NCBI RefSeq assembly: GCF_014873145.1
Contig: NZ_JADBEK010000001.1
Coordinates: 3,286,001-3,350,000 of the forward strand
Length of the DNA: 64,000 nt
DNA from: Nonomuraea angiospora
GTDB lineage: Bacteria; Actinomycetota; Actinomycetes; Streptosporangiales; Streptosporangiaceae
Direction of reading: 5' to 3'
Shown here: in pieces, positions 25,714 to 37,060 of the stretch
Layout: each line of letters begins with the position of its first letter
Numbering within the stretch: position 1 is the first letter of the stretch
Made by a program: the position numbers and the translations under genes
Notes under the pieces: generated by a model
Told to the model about the DNA's origin: nothing
What the model saw: the letters and a program-made list of their open reading frames with translations, nothing else
Databases searched by the model: none

Positions 25714-26529
25714 ATGGCGGAAGCGCAGGCGCGACAGCGCGGGGGGAATGCGGACGAGGTCTCCGGATCGACGGAGCACGGAGTTCGCTTCGAGGTGGAC
25801 GGTGAGATAGCGACGATCACGCTGGACCGGCCGGAAAAGCGGAACGCGCAGACGTTCGCGACATGGTCGGCGCTGGCTCGGATCGGCGAGAGCCTGCCCG
25901 AGCAGGTGCGCGTAGTCGTCGTGAAAGGTGAGGGACCGTCCTTCTCGGCAGGGATCGACCTGCGGATGTTCACACCTGAGGGGGTGCCCGGACAGGGCTC
26001 GTTCAGCTCGGCGGCCAAGAGCGACGACGCAACCTTCGAGCAGCGCATCAGCCAGGCACAGGCGGGGTTCCTGTGGCTGCGCCGCCCGGAGATCGTTTCC
26101 ATCGCCGCAGTGCAGGGGTACGCGATCGGCGCGGGGTTCCAGCTCGCGCTCTCCTGTGACCTGCGGATCGTGGCCGATGATGTTTCCTTCTGCATGAAAG
26201 AGCCCGCACTGGGCCTGGTGCCCGACCTGACGGGGACCAAGCCCCTGGTCGAGCTGGTGGGCCTGGCCAAGGCGATCGACCTCTGCCTGACCGCCAGGAC
26301 CGTGCACGCGGACGAGGCCATGCGCATCGGCCTCGCGGAGAAAGTGGTCGCTCGGGGCGACCTGGATCAAGCCGTACGAGACAAGGTCGCGGAGCTGCTG
26401 GCCGTCAACCGGGACGCGGCGATCGCGACGAAGCGACTCCTCCAGGGGGCGCAGGGCCGCTCCCTGGAGGAGCAGTGCGCGGCCGAGCGGCTCGAACAGG
26501 CGGCCCGCATCAAGGCCCTCTTCACCTGA
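25714..26529 (+). CDS. Enoyl-CoA hydratase/isomerase family protein
   Basis: A 271-residue crotonase-fold protein. TITLDRPEKRNAQTFATW is the N-terminal block. The first oxyanion strand is FSAGIDLRMF and the second is AAVQGYAIGAGFQLALSCDL. FCMKEPALGLVPDLTGTKPL follows with an acidic Glu and Asp near the usual catalytic positions. It would hydrate or isomerise an acyl-CoA in the cytoplasm. The ATG at 25714 is preceded by GGAGGGAG at a good distance; an upstream TTG would add ten residues. Substrate not predictable. Confidence 0.88.
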   Translation: MAEAQARQRGGNADEVSGSTEHGVRFEVDGEIATITLDRPEKRNAQTFATWSALARIGESLPEQVRVVVVKGEGPSFSAGIDLRMFTPEGVPGQGSFSSAAKSDDATFEQRISQAQAGFLWLRRPEIVSIAAVQGYAIGAGFQLALSCDLRIVADDVSFCMKEPALGLVPDLTGTKPLVELVGLAKAIDLCLTARTVHADEAMRIGLAEKVVARGDLDQAVRDKVAELLAVNRDAAIATKRLLQGAQGRSLEEQCAAERLEQAARIKALFT

Positions 26530-26539
26530 GCCCATCGGA

Positions 26540-26667
26540 CGACCGCTCGCCGCCGTCGGACCTCCGTCCTTCGGGGGGTTGGAGAGGCGAGGCCGTCACC
26601 TCCGTCCTTCAGGAAGGCGCGAGGCTGGACGCTCGCCACCGTCGTCACACCCGTCCTTTTGGGAGGG
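26540..26667. repeat. Three imperfect repeats between gene units
   Basis: Three units of roughly 35 bases begin near 26540, 26586 and 26630. Each contains GCTCGCC- or GGCGAGGCC-like sequence, then CCGTC, then CCTCCGTCCTT or a close variant, then a G run. The units can fold into short hairpins (CCTTC with GAAGG in the middle one). They occupy the 290-base gap after the enoyl-CoA hydratase, where I see no gene; a composite terminator is possible. Confidence 0.4.
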
Positions 26668-26819
26668 TCCCTTCGGGGGCAGGGGCGTCGCGGGGCGGAC
26701 TGGTCACGCGGGCGGGCGGTAGGTTGGGAAGGCGGCGGCGGGTTTCGCGGTGAGCGGACGGGGGAATCGCCGGGCGCGGTGGTGGTGCTCTCTCCCGTGG
26801 AGGAGGAGGGATCCCCCGT

Positions 26820-28706
26820 ATGGCGATGATGGGAGGGGGCTTCGGCCCCAATGTGATGGCGTCCCTGCGGCGCGACGGCTCGGTGACCAGCCAGCGGCTG
26901 CGGCCCGGCACCGTGCGGCGCATCGCCCGCTACGCCAGGCCGTACAGGACGCACATTGCCGCGTTCCTGCTGCTCGTCGTGGCTGGCGCGGTCATCGTGA
27001 TCGCCAACCCGCTGCTGATGAAGGCGATCATCGACGACGGCATCCTGGCCAAGCGGCCGGGCGTCGTGGTCGGGCTGGCGGTGACGATCGGCGCGCTGGC
27101 GCTGGTGGACGCCGGGCTGACGCTGGTGCAGCGGTGGTTCTCGGCGCGCATCGGCGAAGGGCTGATCTACGACCTGCGCACCGAGGTGTTCGACCACGTG
27201 CAGCGCATGCCGGTGGCGTTCTTCATGCGGGCCCAGACCGGCGCGCTGGTCAGCAGGCTCAACACCGACGTGATCGGCGCGCAGCGGGCGCTGACGAGCA
27301 CGCTGTCGTCCGTGGTCTCCAACGTGGTCAGCCTGGTCCTGGTGCTGGGCGCGATGCTGGCGCTGTCGTGGCAGGTGACGCTGGTCGCGCTGGTGCTGCT
27401 GCCGATCTTCATCGTGCCCGCCAAGTTCGTCGGGCGGCGCATGTCGGCGCTGACGCGCGAGCAGATGCAGCTCGACGCCGAGATGAGCTCCGTGACGACC
27501 GAGCGGTTCAACGTGGCGGGCGCCATGGTGGCCAAGCTCTACGGCCGCCCGGAGGACGACGCGGAGGTGTTCGGCCGCAGGGCGGCCCGGGTGCGCGACG
27601 TGGGCGTGACGGTCGGCATGTACGGCACCGTCTTCCGGGTCGCGCTCGGGCTCGTCGCCGCGCTGGCCACCGCCCTGGTGTACGGCATCGGCGGCGTCCT
27701 GTCCGTGTCCGGCGTCTTCGAGCTCGGCACGCTGGTGGCCCTGACCGCCCTGCTGATGCGCCTGTACGGCCCGCTCACGTCCCTGTCCAACGTGCACGTC
27801 GACGTGATGACCGCGCTGGTGAGCTTCGACCGCGTCTTCGAGATCCTGGACCTCAAGCCCATGGTGGCCGAGCGGCCCGGCGCCGAGCCGATCCCCGGCG
27901 GGCCGGTCACGATCGAGTTCGACGACGTGCGCTTCCGCTACCCGGCCGCCGAGGAGGTCTCGCTGGCCTCGCTGGAGTCGGTCGCCAGGCAGGACAGCGG
28001 CCCGTCCTACCCCGTACTCAAGGGCATCTCGTTCACGGCCGCGCCGGGCCGGATGGTCGCCCTGGTCGGCCACTCGGGCGCGGGCAAGACGACCATCACG
28101 TCCCTGGTGTCCCGCCTGTACGACGTCAACGAGGGCGCCGTGCGCATCAACGGGCTCGACGTGCGCGAGGCCACCCTCGACTCCCTGCGCGACACCGTCG
28201 GAGTGGTCATGCAGGACGCTCATCTCTTCCATGACACGATCGGGGCCAATCTCCGTTATGCCAGGCCGGAGGCGAGCGACGAGGAGATCTGGGAGGCTCT
28301 CAGGGCCGCGCAGATCGGCGACCTCGTGGAGGCCCTGCCCGAGCAGCTCGAGACCGTCGTGGGCGACCGCGGCTACCGGCTGTCGGGCGGCGAGAAGCAG
28401 CGCCTCGCGCTGGCCCGGCTGCTGCTCAAGGCGCCGCGCGTGGTCGTGCTCGACGAGGCCACCGCCCACCTCGACTCGGAGTCCGAGGCGGCCGTGCAGG
28501 TGGCGTTGAAGACCGCGCTGGAGGGCCGCACCTCGCTGGTGATCGCGCACCGGCTCTCGACGATCAGGGAGGCCGACGAGATCCTGGTGATCCACGAGGG
28601 CCGCATCGCCGAGCGGGGCCGCCACGAGGAGCTGCTGGAGCGCGGCGGGCTCTACTCCGAGCTCTACCGCACCCAGTTCACCTCTTCAGGTAGCCCAGGC
28701 GGTTGA
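26820..28706 (+). CDS. ABC exporter, fused membrane and ATPase domains
   Basis: A 628-residue homodimer-type exporter. The first ~330 residues hold about six TM segments, starting at THIAAFLLLVVAGAVIVIAN. The NBD has GHSGAGKTT as Walker A, GVVMQDAHLFHDTIGANLRY as Q-loop region, LSGGEKQRLALARLL as signature and VVVLDEATAHLD as Walker B, all intact. An insertion (EEVSLASLESVARQDSGPSY) sits before Walker A. It exports lipids, drugs or peptides. ATG 26820 follows GGAGGAGGAGGG. The last 29 bases overlap the end of the converging sulfotransferase gene. Confidence 0.92.
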   Translation: MAMMGGGFGPNVMASLRRDGSVTSQRLRPGTVRRIARYARPYRTHIAAFLLLVVAGAVIVIANPLLMKAIIDDGILAKRPGVVVGLAVTIGALALVDAGLTLVQRWFSARIGEGLIYDLRTEVFDHVQRMPVAFFMRAQTGALVSRLNTDVIGAQRALTSTLSSVVSNVVSLVLVLGAMLALSWQVTLVALVLLPIFIVPAKFVGRRMSALTREQMQLDAEMSSVTTERFNVAGAMVAKLYGRPEDDAEVFGRRAARVRDVGVTVGMYGTVFRVALGLVAALATALVYGIGGVLSVSGVFELGTLVALTALLMRLYGPLTSLSNVHVDVMTALVSFDRVFEILDLKPMVAERPGAEPIPGGPVTIEFDDVRFRYPAAEEVSLASLESVARQDSGPSYPVLKGISFTAAPGRMVALVGHSGAGKTTITSLVSRLYDVNEGAVRINGLDVREATLDSLRDTVGVVMQDAHLFHDTIGANLRYARPEASDEEIWEALRAAQIGDLVEALPEQLETVVGDRGYRLSGGEKQRLALARLLLKAPRVVVLDEATAHLDSESEAAVQVALKTALEGRTSLVIAHRLSTIREADEILVIHEGRIAERGRHEELLERGGLYSELYRTQFTSSGSPGG

Positions 28707-29562
28707 GCTCCTCCCTGGCCACCTTCTCCACCAGCTCCAGATCGGGTCCCCGGAGCTTGGCGCGCCAGGCGCCGACCTTGGGGACACCGGTGTCGTACAG
28801 GACGACCTTGGACACCCGCGTCTCCACGAACTCCGCGAGCGTGGCGACCGACGGCGCCGGCTTGTTCACCAGGTCCTCGTAGCGCAGCGTCAGGAGCTGC
28901 TCCTCGGGCAGCGTCCTGCGCAGCTCGGCGCTCATGCGCACGGCGCTGCGCCAGCGCAGGGCGCTCTTGCCCGCCGCCGGCATGCCCTTCCAGCGCTCGA
29001 GGTGCTCGTCCTTGTTGACGCCGAGGAACGGGTTGGGGAACTCGGTCTGCTCCGACAGCATGACCGGCTTGAACCAGGCCAGGCAGGCGGGGTCTTCGAG
29101 CATGCCGGCCACCACGTCCCTGCCGTCGCGGATGAGCTGCACGAACCGCGCGTCGGGGAACGCCTGGAGCAGCACGGGGGCGCTGTAGAGCAGGTCGGGG
29201 CTGCCGTCGCCGAACCTGGTGATGTCGCCGGCCGAGACGCAGGGACCGGTCCCCGTGACGCCGCCCGCCTCGCGGCACGGCTCGGCGCACTGGCCGCACG
29301 ACCGGGGCAGCACCTGCCACGACTCGGCGAGCGCGTCGCGCATGACGCGTACGGCGCCGGAGGTCTGGCCGATGGACGGCTTGCGGGCGAAGGCGTACAC
29401 CACGTGAGCCACACTCGCGCGGCCCATGGTCACATGGAAGCCGGGGGATCGTTTCAGGGCGCGGGCCAGCAGGTCCGTACCGGAATGCGGCGCTCCGATC
29501 AGGAAGACCGGCCGGCGGACCTTGATGCCGTTGACCACGAGGATGTGGGGCGGAAGTCGCAT
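28678..29562 (-). CDS. Sulfotransferase-family protein
   Basis: A 294-residue protein with PAPS-dependent sulfotransferase motifs. The 5'-phosphosulfate loop is FLIGAPHSGTDLLARALKRS. The 3'-phosphate region is LLQAFPDARFVQLIRDGRDV followed by VAGML. A cysteine-rich insert (SCGQCAEPCREAGG) between them is unusual. Acceptor unknown; it could be a lipid, a sugar or a natural product. The start at ATG 29562 has no clear ribosome site and may be leaderless; an upstream GTG is in frame. It is divergent from the LD-carboxypeptidase gene, 58 bases away. Confidence 0.82.
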   Translation of the reverse strand: MRLPPHILVVNGIKVRRPVFLIGAPHSGTDLLARALKRSPGFHVTMGRASVAHVVYAFARKPSIGQTSGAVRVMRDALAESWQVLPRSCGQCAEPCREAGGVTGTGPCVSAGDITRFGDGSPDLLYSAPVLLQAFPDARFVQLIRDGRDVVAGMLEDPACLAWFKPVMLSEQTEFPNPFLGVNKDEHLERWKGMPAAGKSALRWRSAVRMSAELRRTLPEEQLLTLRYEDLVNKPAPSVATLAEFVETRVSKVVLYDTGVPKVGAWRAKLRGPDLELVEKVAREELNRLGYLKR

Positions 29563-29620
29563 ACGAGAGGTAAGTGTGACACCGTTTGCCACGTGTACGA
29601 GCCAAACGAGGAGTTGATCC

Positions 29621-30514
29621 ATGCGACCCGGTGACACCGTCGCGGTCGTCTCGCCGTCGGGGCCGCCCAGCGCGGAGCTGCTCAGGCGCGGCGTGGAGCG
29701 ACTGGAGGGCCTCGGGCTGAAGGTCGTGGTGGGCGCGCACGCGCTCGACCGCCGGCCGCTCGGCTACCTGGCGGGCGACGACGCCGACCGGGCCGCCGAC
29801 CTGCAGTCCGCCTGGTGCGACCCGGCCGTCTCGGCGGTGTTCTGCTGCCGCGGCGGATATGGCGCCGGCCGGCTCCTCGACCTGCTCGACTGGGACGCCA
29901 TGCGGGCGGCCGGCCCCAAGGTGCTGCTGGGGTCGAGCGACATCACGGCGCTGCACAACGCGTTCGCCATCGAGCTGGGCGTGCCCACGCTGCACGGGCC
30001 GATGGCGGCCTGCGACGTGCTGGCCGCCGAGGAGGGGCCCGAGCCGCGCACGTGGGAGAGCCTGCGGGCGGCGCTGTTCGGGGCGCCCCAGACCGTCCAG
30101 GGTGAGCGGGCGCTGGTGCCGGGGCGGGCCGAGGGCGTGCTCTCCGGGGGCAACCTGTCGTTGCTGGCCTCGATGTGCGGGACGCGGTGGCAGCCGTCGT
30201 TCGCGGGCAGGATCGCGTTCCTGGAGGACATCGGGGAGGAGCCGTACCGGATCGACCGCATGCTGACCCAGCTCCTGCAGGCGGGGGCGTTCGACGGGGT
30301 GCGCGGGATCGCGCTCGGCTCGTGGGTGGACTGCGGTGACCCCTACCCGGTGCTCGAGGACCGGCTCGGGGGGCTCGGAGTGCCCGTCCTGGCGGGGCTT
30401 CCGGTGGGGCACGGGTCGCCGCAGATGAGCGTGTGGCTGGGGAGACTTGGGGTTATCGATACCGAATCGTGCTCGCTAGCGGGCATCGTCAGTGATGAGG
30501 GCCAGGCAAGGTAG
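29621..30514 (+). CDS. LD-carboxypeptidase, S66 family (MccF/LdcA-like)
   Basis: A 297-residue protein. The N-terminus is GDTVAVVSPSGPPSAELLRR, and AVFCCRGGYGAGRLLDLLDW is the family block. The serine nucleophile lies in GSSDITALHNAF, the glutamate is in FLEDIGEEPYRIDRML and the C-terminal histidine is in PVGHGSPQMSVWLG. S66 enzymes cut the L,D bond of tetrapeptides in cell-wall recycling, and MccF-type members inactivate peptidyl-nucleotide antibiotics. No neighbour decides between these. GAGGAG precedes the ATG. Confidence 0.9.
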   Translation: MRPGDTVAVVSPSGPPSAELLRRGVERLEGLGLKVVVGAHALDRRPLGYLAGDDADRAADLQSAWCDPAVSAVFCCRGGYGAGRLLDLLDWDAMRAAGPKVLLGSSDITALHNAFAIELGVPTLHGPMAACDVLAAEEGPEPRTWESLRAALFGAPQTVQGERALVPGRAEGVLSGGNLSLLASMCGTRWQPSFAGRIAFLEDIGEEPYRIDRMLTQLLQAGAFDGVRGIALGSWVDCGDPYPVLEDRLGGLGVPVLAGLPVGHGSPQMSVWLGRLGVIDTESCSLAGIVSDEGQAR

Positions 30515-30547
30515 GAGGGACGAATCCGACAGAAAGGGACACGGCGC

Positions 30548-31417
30548 GTGAGCTTGTTCAAGCGTGACCGCCGGCCCTCGCGCCGGCCGGTCGAGGACGT
30601 CGACCTGGACTCGCTGCTCTCGCTCGTCGCGGAATCCCTCGGATACTCCTTCGAGTTCGCCAGGGACGGCGGCTCCGTGACCCTCAGGGGCGACATGGAG
30701 CTGGTCGTCAGGCTCACCGGGCTGCGCCGCGAGGCGGGCCGCCGGGCCAGGGAGGACTGGCCCATGCTGGTCTCCGAGCACCTCGCGCACGCCGTGGCCA
30801 CCGCGGGCGAGCGGCTGGACGTGTGCGACCTGGAGCAGGCCCGCCCGCTGCTGCGCACCCGCGTGGACGCCGTGGACGCGGTGCCCGACCTGACCCGCGT
30901 GGTGGGCCGCCACCTCAACGCCGACCTGGTGGAGCTGCTCTTCGCGGGCTCCCGGCCCGTGCGGCCCGAGCAGGCCGGGTGCTGGCCCGTGGCCGCCGGG
31001 AAGGCGCTCGACCTGGCCGTCTCCAACGTCCGCCGCGAGGGGCGGCTGGAGGTGGAGACGATCCTGCTGTCCGGCACGCCGGTGACGCGGCTGACCGCCA
31101 TGACCCCGGCGGCCGCCACGCATCTGCGGTGGCTGGGCGACTACCTCCCCGTGCCCTCCGACGGGGTGCTCGCGGTGCTGCCCGACCCGTACACGCTGCT
31201 CGTGCACCCGGTGGACGGGATCGGCATCGTACGCGCCATCGAGCGGCTGCGGGTGCACGCGGCGCGCACGGACGGGCTGAGCTCGCAGGTCTACTGGTGG
31301 CACGAGGGGCGGCTGACGCACATCAGGGCCGACCTCGTCAGCCAGGAGGGGCAGACCAGGCTCGTGGTGGCGCCGCCGCCGGAGTTCGCCCGCGTCCTGG
31401 CCCGCCTGGCCGTCTGA
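30548..31417 (+). CDS. Conserved hypothetical protein
   Basis: A 289-residue soluble protein that I do not recognise. It starts at a GTG with GAAAGGGA upstream. The N-terminal 20 residues are basic (LFKRDRRPSRRPVEDVDL). The rest is a mixed alpha/beta sequence with many Arg and Leu and no TM segment or signal peptide. Features that may help a search are LAVLPDPYTLLVHPVDGIG and VYWWHEGRLTHIRADLVSQ. It follows the LD-carboxypeptidase by 33 bases and may share its transcript. No function is proposed. Confidence 0.75.
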   Translation: MSLFKRDRRPSRRPVEDVDLDSLLSLVAESLGYSFEFARDGGSVTLRGDMELVVRLTGLRREAGRRAREDWPMLVSEHLAHAVATAGERLDVCDLEQARPLLRTRVDAVDAVPDLTRVVGRHLNADLVELLFAGSRPVRPEQAGCWPVAAGKALDLAVSNVRREGRLEVETILLSGTPVTRLTAMTPAAATHLRWLGDYLPVPSDGVLAVLPDPYTLLVHPVDGIGIVRAIERLRVHAARTDGLSSQVYWWHEGRLTHIRADLVSQEGQTRLVVAPPPEFARVLARLAV

Positions 31418-31421
31418 AGGA

Positions 31422-31439
31422 CCTGGGGCGGGCTCCAGG
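31422..31439. terminator. Short stem-loop between convergent genes
   Basis: CCTGGGGC pairs with GCTCCAGG (one G-U pair) in the 34-base gap between the hypothetical gene and the converging UvrA-like gene. It probably terminates one or both; the loop is very short. Confidence 0.4.
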
Positions 31440-31451
31440 AGCGCGGAACGG

Positions 31452-33749
<2,298 letters not shown>

Positions 33750-33836
33750 GGAACCCTTCCATCTTGGGATGTTCTGCCATAGGGGAAAGCCGGGACAGCG
33801 TACAGCGCCGCCCCGACATTTCCGGGTTCCGTACAG

Positions 33837-33859
33837 CGTACCGTACGTCATACGGTACG
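33837..33859. promoter_or_regulatory. Palindromic operator upstream of the UvrA-like gene
   Basis: Perfect 9-bp arms CGTACCGTA (33837-33845) and TACGGTACG (33851-33859) flank a 5-base spacer. It lies about 90 bases upstream of the GTG and just after the stop of the PL26-type lyase gene. No U tract follows on either strand, so a TetR-type operator fits better than a terminator. The regulator is not encoded nearby. Confidence 0.55.
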
Positions 33860-33860
33860 G

Positions 33861-36443
33861 TTATGACTCCTTCAGATGCGCTCCGATCAGGGCGAGGTTG
33901 TGGATGGCGGCCAGACCGTACTGGGCGGCGCCGTTGGTGCTGACGAAGGCCGCCTCGTGCACCGGTGACAGCACGTCCGGCCCGTCCACCAGGGTCAGGC
34001 GCCAGTCCTTCTCCCGCTGCATCGGGTTGCTGTTGAGCTGGTCCCCCTCGTCCAGGAAGAACTTGCGCCACGCCCAGGCGGCCAGGCCGGCGTCGCCCGT
34101 GCGGGCGGCCGCGTACGCGGTGAGCCTGCTGTGCGCCTGGATCAGCGAGATCCCGCTCAGCCGCTCCCCCACCTCCGCCTCCTGCTGCTCGGGCGGCGCG
34201 AGGTAGAGGCGGCAGTACCGCAGCCACGCCTGCTCGAACCCGGGCACGTCCAGGTCCAGCCCGATCAGCTCGGCGCACATCTCCGGCAGGCCGAACAGCG
34301 ACGACAGGTGCGAGACGGAGATCTTGTCCCGGGAGGTGTCGAACCGCCCGGTCGCCAGGTCCAGCCGGGCCTCGCCGGTCAGGAAGCCGTTCGGCAGCGC
34401 GCCGATGTCGGCCATCGTGCCCAGCAACCGGTCTCTGGCCCGCTCGTCGCCGTAGCGCTCCCACCGGGTCAGCCACGCGGCCGCGAGCGAGCCCCAGTCG
34501 GTGCCGAGGCCGACCGACAGCGCCGACGGGTCCGGCGTGTAGACGTCCTCGCGCACCTTGCGCTGGGGGTCGATGACGGTGAACGTCTCCTCGGGGACGC
34601 TCAGCTCGTCCATCAGGTCGCCGGTGCGCTCGTCGGCGGTCAGGTAGTAGTAGAAGCGGCGGTAGGCGGCGTTGGAGATGCGCAGCTGCTTGCAGCTGCA
34701 CCCCCAGTGCTGCACGTTGTGCCTGCTGCCCAGGCCCTTCCAGCGGCCCGCGTGGTAGACGTCGACCTCGCCGGTGTGGCGGGTCATCGACTCGGCGAAG
34801 CGGAAGACGTCCGGCCGGCCCGTGCGCAGATACTGCAGCCACAGCCACAAGTCGGGCGAGAGCTCGGAGTTGTCCCAGGCGTAGCCGCCGATGTCGTAGC
34901 GCCAGGTGTGGCGGTCCGGGTCGTAGGTGTGCATGACGTCGCCGTAGTCCCAGAACCCGTACCACCTGCGCTGCTCGCGCTCGCGCACGTACAGGTCGAA
35001 CAGGAAGTCCAGCCGGTCCTCGATCTCGGCGTGGGCGGGCGTCGAGCGGTCGGGCAGCTCCCAGACGCCGAAGACGCCCGCCTCGCGCATCCGCTCGGGG
35101 GACACGGCCAGCAGCCCGGGCTGGTTCATCGCGGTCGCGTGCCGGGACAGGTCCTGCGCGGACGGCGTGGCCTCGTAGGCGCGCAGGGTCAGCTCGTGCG
35201 TGCGCGCCACGCCGTGGGCGTCGCCGAAGCCCGGCTCGTAGTCCTCGTAGGTGACCTCCAGGCCCTCGAGCTGCTCGGCGAAGGTGTCCTGGCCCATGCC
35301 GTCGTGGTAGAAGCGCAGGTCCATGGCGGGCGCGGACGGCGACCACAGCCAGGCGGTCACGGTGGCCAGGTCGGTGGCCGCGTTCCTGACGTCGAGGCGG
35401 GTGGGGTGCAGGCGCCAGAAGTCGCGCAGCCCGAAGCCGAGGCCGCCGCCGGCGCCGCCGACGTAGCCGTAGCCGGCCGAGCGGGTGCCGGAGGGGATCG
35501 TCACCCAGGAGTGGCCCTCGGCGGTGCGCTTGCGCAGCGTGAAGCCGTCGGCGGAGCCCTGGTCGAGGGTGTAGTCGTTCCAGGCGGGGATGAGGTGCAG
35601 CCGGGTGGCGACCTCGGGGGCGATCTCGCCGACCGGCCGGCCCTCGACCTGCGCCCGCCGTACGGACTCGCCGGGGTCGAGGCGCAGGCCGGTCAGCCCG
35701 CGCACGGCCTCGGTGAGGAAGCCGCCGCTGCCGGCCAGGCGCACGTGCCGGTCGTGCGGCTCGTCCCGCATGACCACGTCGGCGCTCAGCCCGAGCCCGG
35801 CCAGGAAGTCGCGCTCGGGGTCGCCGTCCCAGACGAACGTGTGCATGATCCGCACCTGCTCGGCGCCCGCGTGGAAGTACAGGCGCACGGTGAACGGCAG
35901 CCAGTCGCCGTGCCTGCCCTCCAGCCGGACGACGGCGCGCACGGGCCCGTCCTGCTCGACCGTGACCGTCTCGACCTGGCCCGTGGCCCGTTCGCGGGCC
36001 ACGGGGCCGCCCTCGTCGGGCGTGGGCTCGCTCTGGCGGAGGCTGACCAGGCGCACGTCCCTGGCGATCTCGCGGCTCCCGCGCGAGATCGAGCGGGCCA
36101 GCGTGCCGCCGGACTCCTCGATCGTCCAGGTGACCACGCCCGTGCTCACGGTCAGCACGCCGTCCCGGCGGGCGACGGTGACGGGGGTGGCCGCCGCGGC
36201 GGGCTCGCGTCCGGCCTCGATCCGGTACGACAGCGCCGCGGGCCGCGCGCCGATCGCGTGCGCCGACCACTTGACCGAGCCGTCGGGCCAGGTGGCGGTC
36301 ACCCAGCTCTGCACGGGCACCTCGCGGCCCTCGGGGTCGGCCAGCGCGAACGGCGCGTCCCGCTCGACCGCACCGCGCGGCCACGGAACCCCCCAGGTCA
36401 CCCCCTGCTCCCCCGGTCGGTCCAGCCAGCGAAGTGCCGTCAT
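33861..36443 (-). CDS. Exo-rhamnogalacturonan lyase-like protein (PcRGLX/YetA type, PL26)
   Basis: An 860-residue protein without a signal peptide. The N-terminus PGEQGVTWGVPWPRGAVERD and FLAGLGLSADVVMRDEPHDR resemble the RIFT-barrel start of PcRGLX/YetA proteins. The middle is an (alpha/alpha) toroid-like region with WYGFWDYGDVMHTYDPDRHT and HVQHWGCSCK-like sequence. The family removes unsaturated disaccharides or galacturonate from rhamnogalacturonan I. It is the last gene of an operon with a CE12 esterase, two permeases, an SBP and YesL, which supports that role. Its ATG overlaps the esterase stop (ATGA). Cytoplasmic action on imported oligosaccharides is inferred. Confidence 0.75.
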   Translation of the reverse strand: MTALRWLDRPGEQGVTWGVPWPRGAVERDAPFALADPEGREVPVQSWVTATWPDGSVKWSAHAIGARPAALSYRIEAGREPAAAATPVTVARRDGVLTVSTGVVTWTIEESGGTLARSISRGSREIARDVRLVSLRQSEPTPDEGGPVARERATGQVETVTVEQDGPVRAVVRLEGRHGDWLPFTVRLYFHAGAEQVRIMHTFVWDGDPERDFLAGLGLSADVVMRDEPHDRHVRLAGSGGFLTEAVRGLTGLRLDPGESVRRAQVEGRPVGEIAPEVATRLHLIPAWNDYTLDQGSADGFTLRKRTAEGHSWVTIPSGTRSAGYGYVGGAGGGLGFGLRDFWRLHPTRLDVRNAATDLATVTAWLWSPSAPAMDLRFYHDGMGQDTFAEQLEGLEVTYEDYEPGFGDAHGVARTHELTLRAYEATPSAQDLSRHATAMNQPGLLAVSPERMREAGVFGVWELPDRSTPAHAEIEDRLDFLFDLYVREREQRRWYGFWDYGDVMHTYDPDRHTWRYDIGGYAWDNSELSPDLWLWLQYLRTGRPDVFRFAESMTRHTGEVDVYHAGRWKGLGSRHNVQHWGCSCKQLRISNAAYRRFYYYLTADERTGDLMDELSVPEETFTVIDPQRKVREDVYTPDPSALSVGLGTDWGSLAAAWLTRWERYGDERARDRLLGTMADIGALPNGFLTGEARLDLATGRFDTSRDKISVSHLSSLFGLPEMCAELIGLDLDVPGFEQAWLRYCRLYLAPPEQQEAEVGERLSGISLIQAHSRLTAYAAARTGDAGLAAWAWRKFFLDEGDQLNSNPMQREKDWRLTLVDGPDVLSPVHEAAFVSTNGAAQYGLAAIHNLALIGAHLKES

Positions 36444-37060
36444 CGAATCTCCCTCAGTCGCTCGGCGACGATCGCGGCCACCTCGTCGGCGCCGCGGAAG
36501 CTGAAGTGGGTGTCGTCGGCCACCCCGTCCGGGTAGAGCGGATGCTCCCCCGGCGGGAAGTGCGTGAACAGGGCCTTGGAGCCGCCGGGGCCGAGCCGCT
36601 CGTACAGCCCGGTCGTGGCGGCGGTCAGGTCGATCAGCGGCACGCCCTCGGCGGCGGCCAGCGCCCGCACCCGGTCGGGGTAGTCGCCGTGCGTGGGCAC
36701 CAGCCGCTCCCCGTCGAACCTGCGCCGCTGCACCGGCGTGCACAGCACCGCCGCCGCCCCCGCCCCGCGCGCCTCCTCGACGAAGGCGCGCAGGTTGTCC
36801 TGGTACGGGATCGCGGGATCCTTCTGGTCGTTGTGCCCGAACTGGATCACGACCAGATCACCGGGCGCCGTCTCCCGCAGCAGCGCCGCCCACAGCCCCT
36901 CGGCCCGGTGACTGGCCGTGGTGGCGCCGCCCTTGGCGAAGTTGCGCACGGGCCCGCCCGCGTACGCGCCGAGCTGCGCCCCCCACCCGGACATGGGCGC
37001 CTCCCAGGCCGGGCACGAGGCGACCGTCGAGTCACCGGCCAGGAGGATGGCGCGGCTCAC
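36440..37060 (-). CDS. Rhamnogalacturonan acetylesterase-like SGNH hydrolase (CE12)
   Basis: A 206-residue SGNH/GDSL esterase. The nucleophile serine is in LLAGDSTVAS near residue 11, block III is VVIQFGHNDQKDP, and the Asp-His pair is in DDTHFSFRGADEVA. The GDSTVA and GHND pattern is that of rhamnogalacturonan acetylesterases (RhgT/YesT). It removes acetyl groups from galacturonate residues so that the lyase can act. There is no signal peptide, so it should work on imported oligomers. Its GTG start overlaps the stop of the permease gene (GTGA). Confidence 0.88.
   Translation of the reverse strand: MSRAILLAGDSTVASCPAWEAPMSGWGAQLGAYAGGPVRNFAKGGATTASHRAEGLWAALLRETAPGDLVVIQFGHNDQKDPAIPYQDNLRAFVEEARGAGAAAVLCTPVQRRRFDGERLVPTHGDYPDRVRALAAAEGVPLIDLTAATTGLYERLGPGGSKALFTHFPPGEHPLYPDGVADDTHFSFRGADEVAAIVAERLREIR

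Noticed and set aside
33837..33859. Palindrome as a rho-independent terminator of the PL26-type gene
   Set aside because: It directly follows the stop, but no U tract is present and its symmetric, moderately GC arms suit a repressor site better. Termination cannot be fully excluded.
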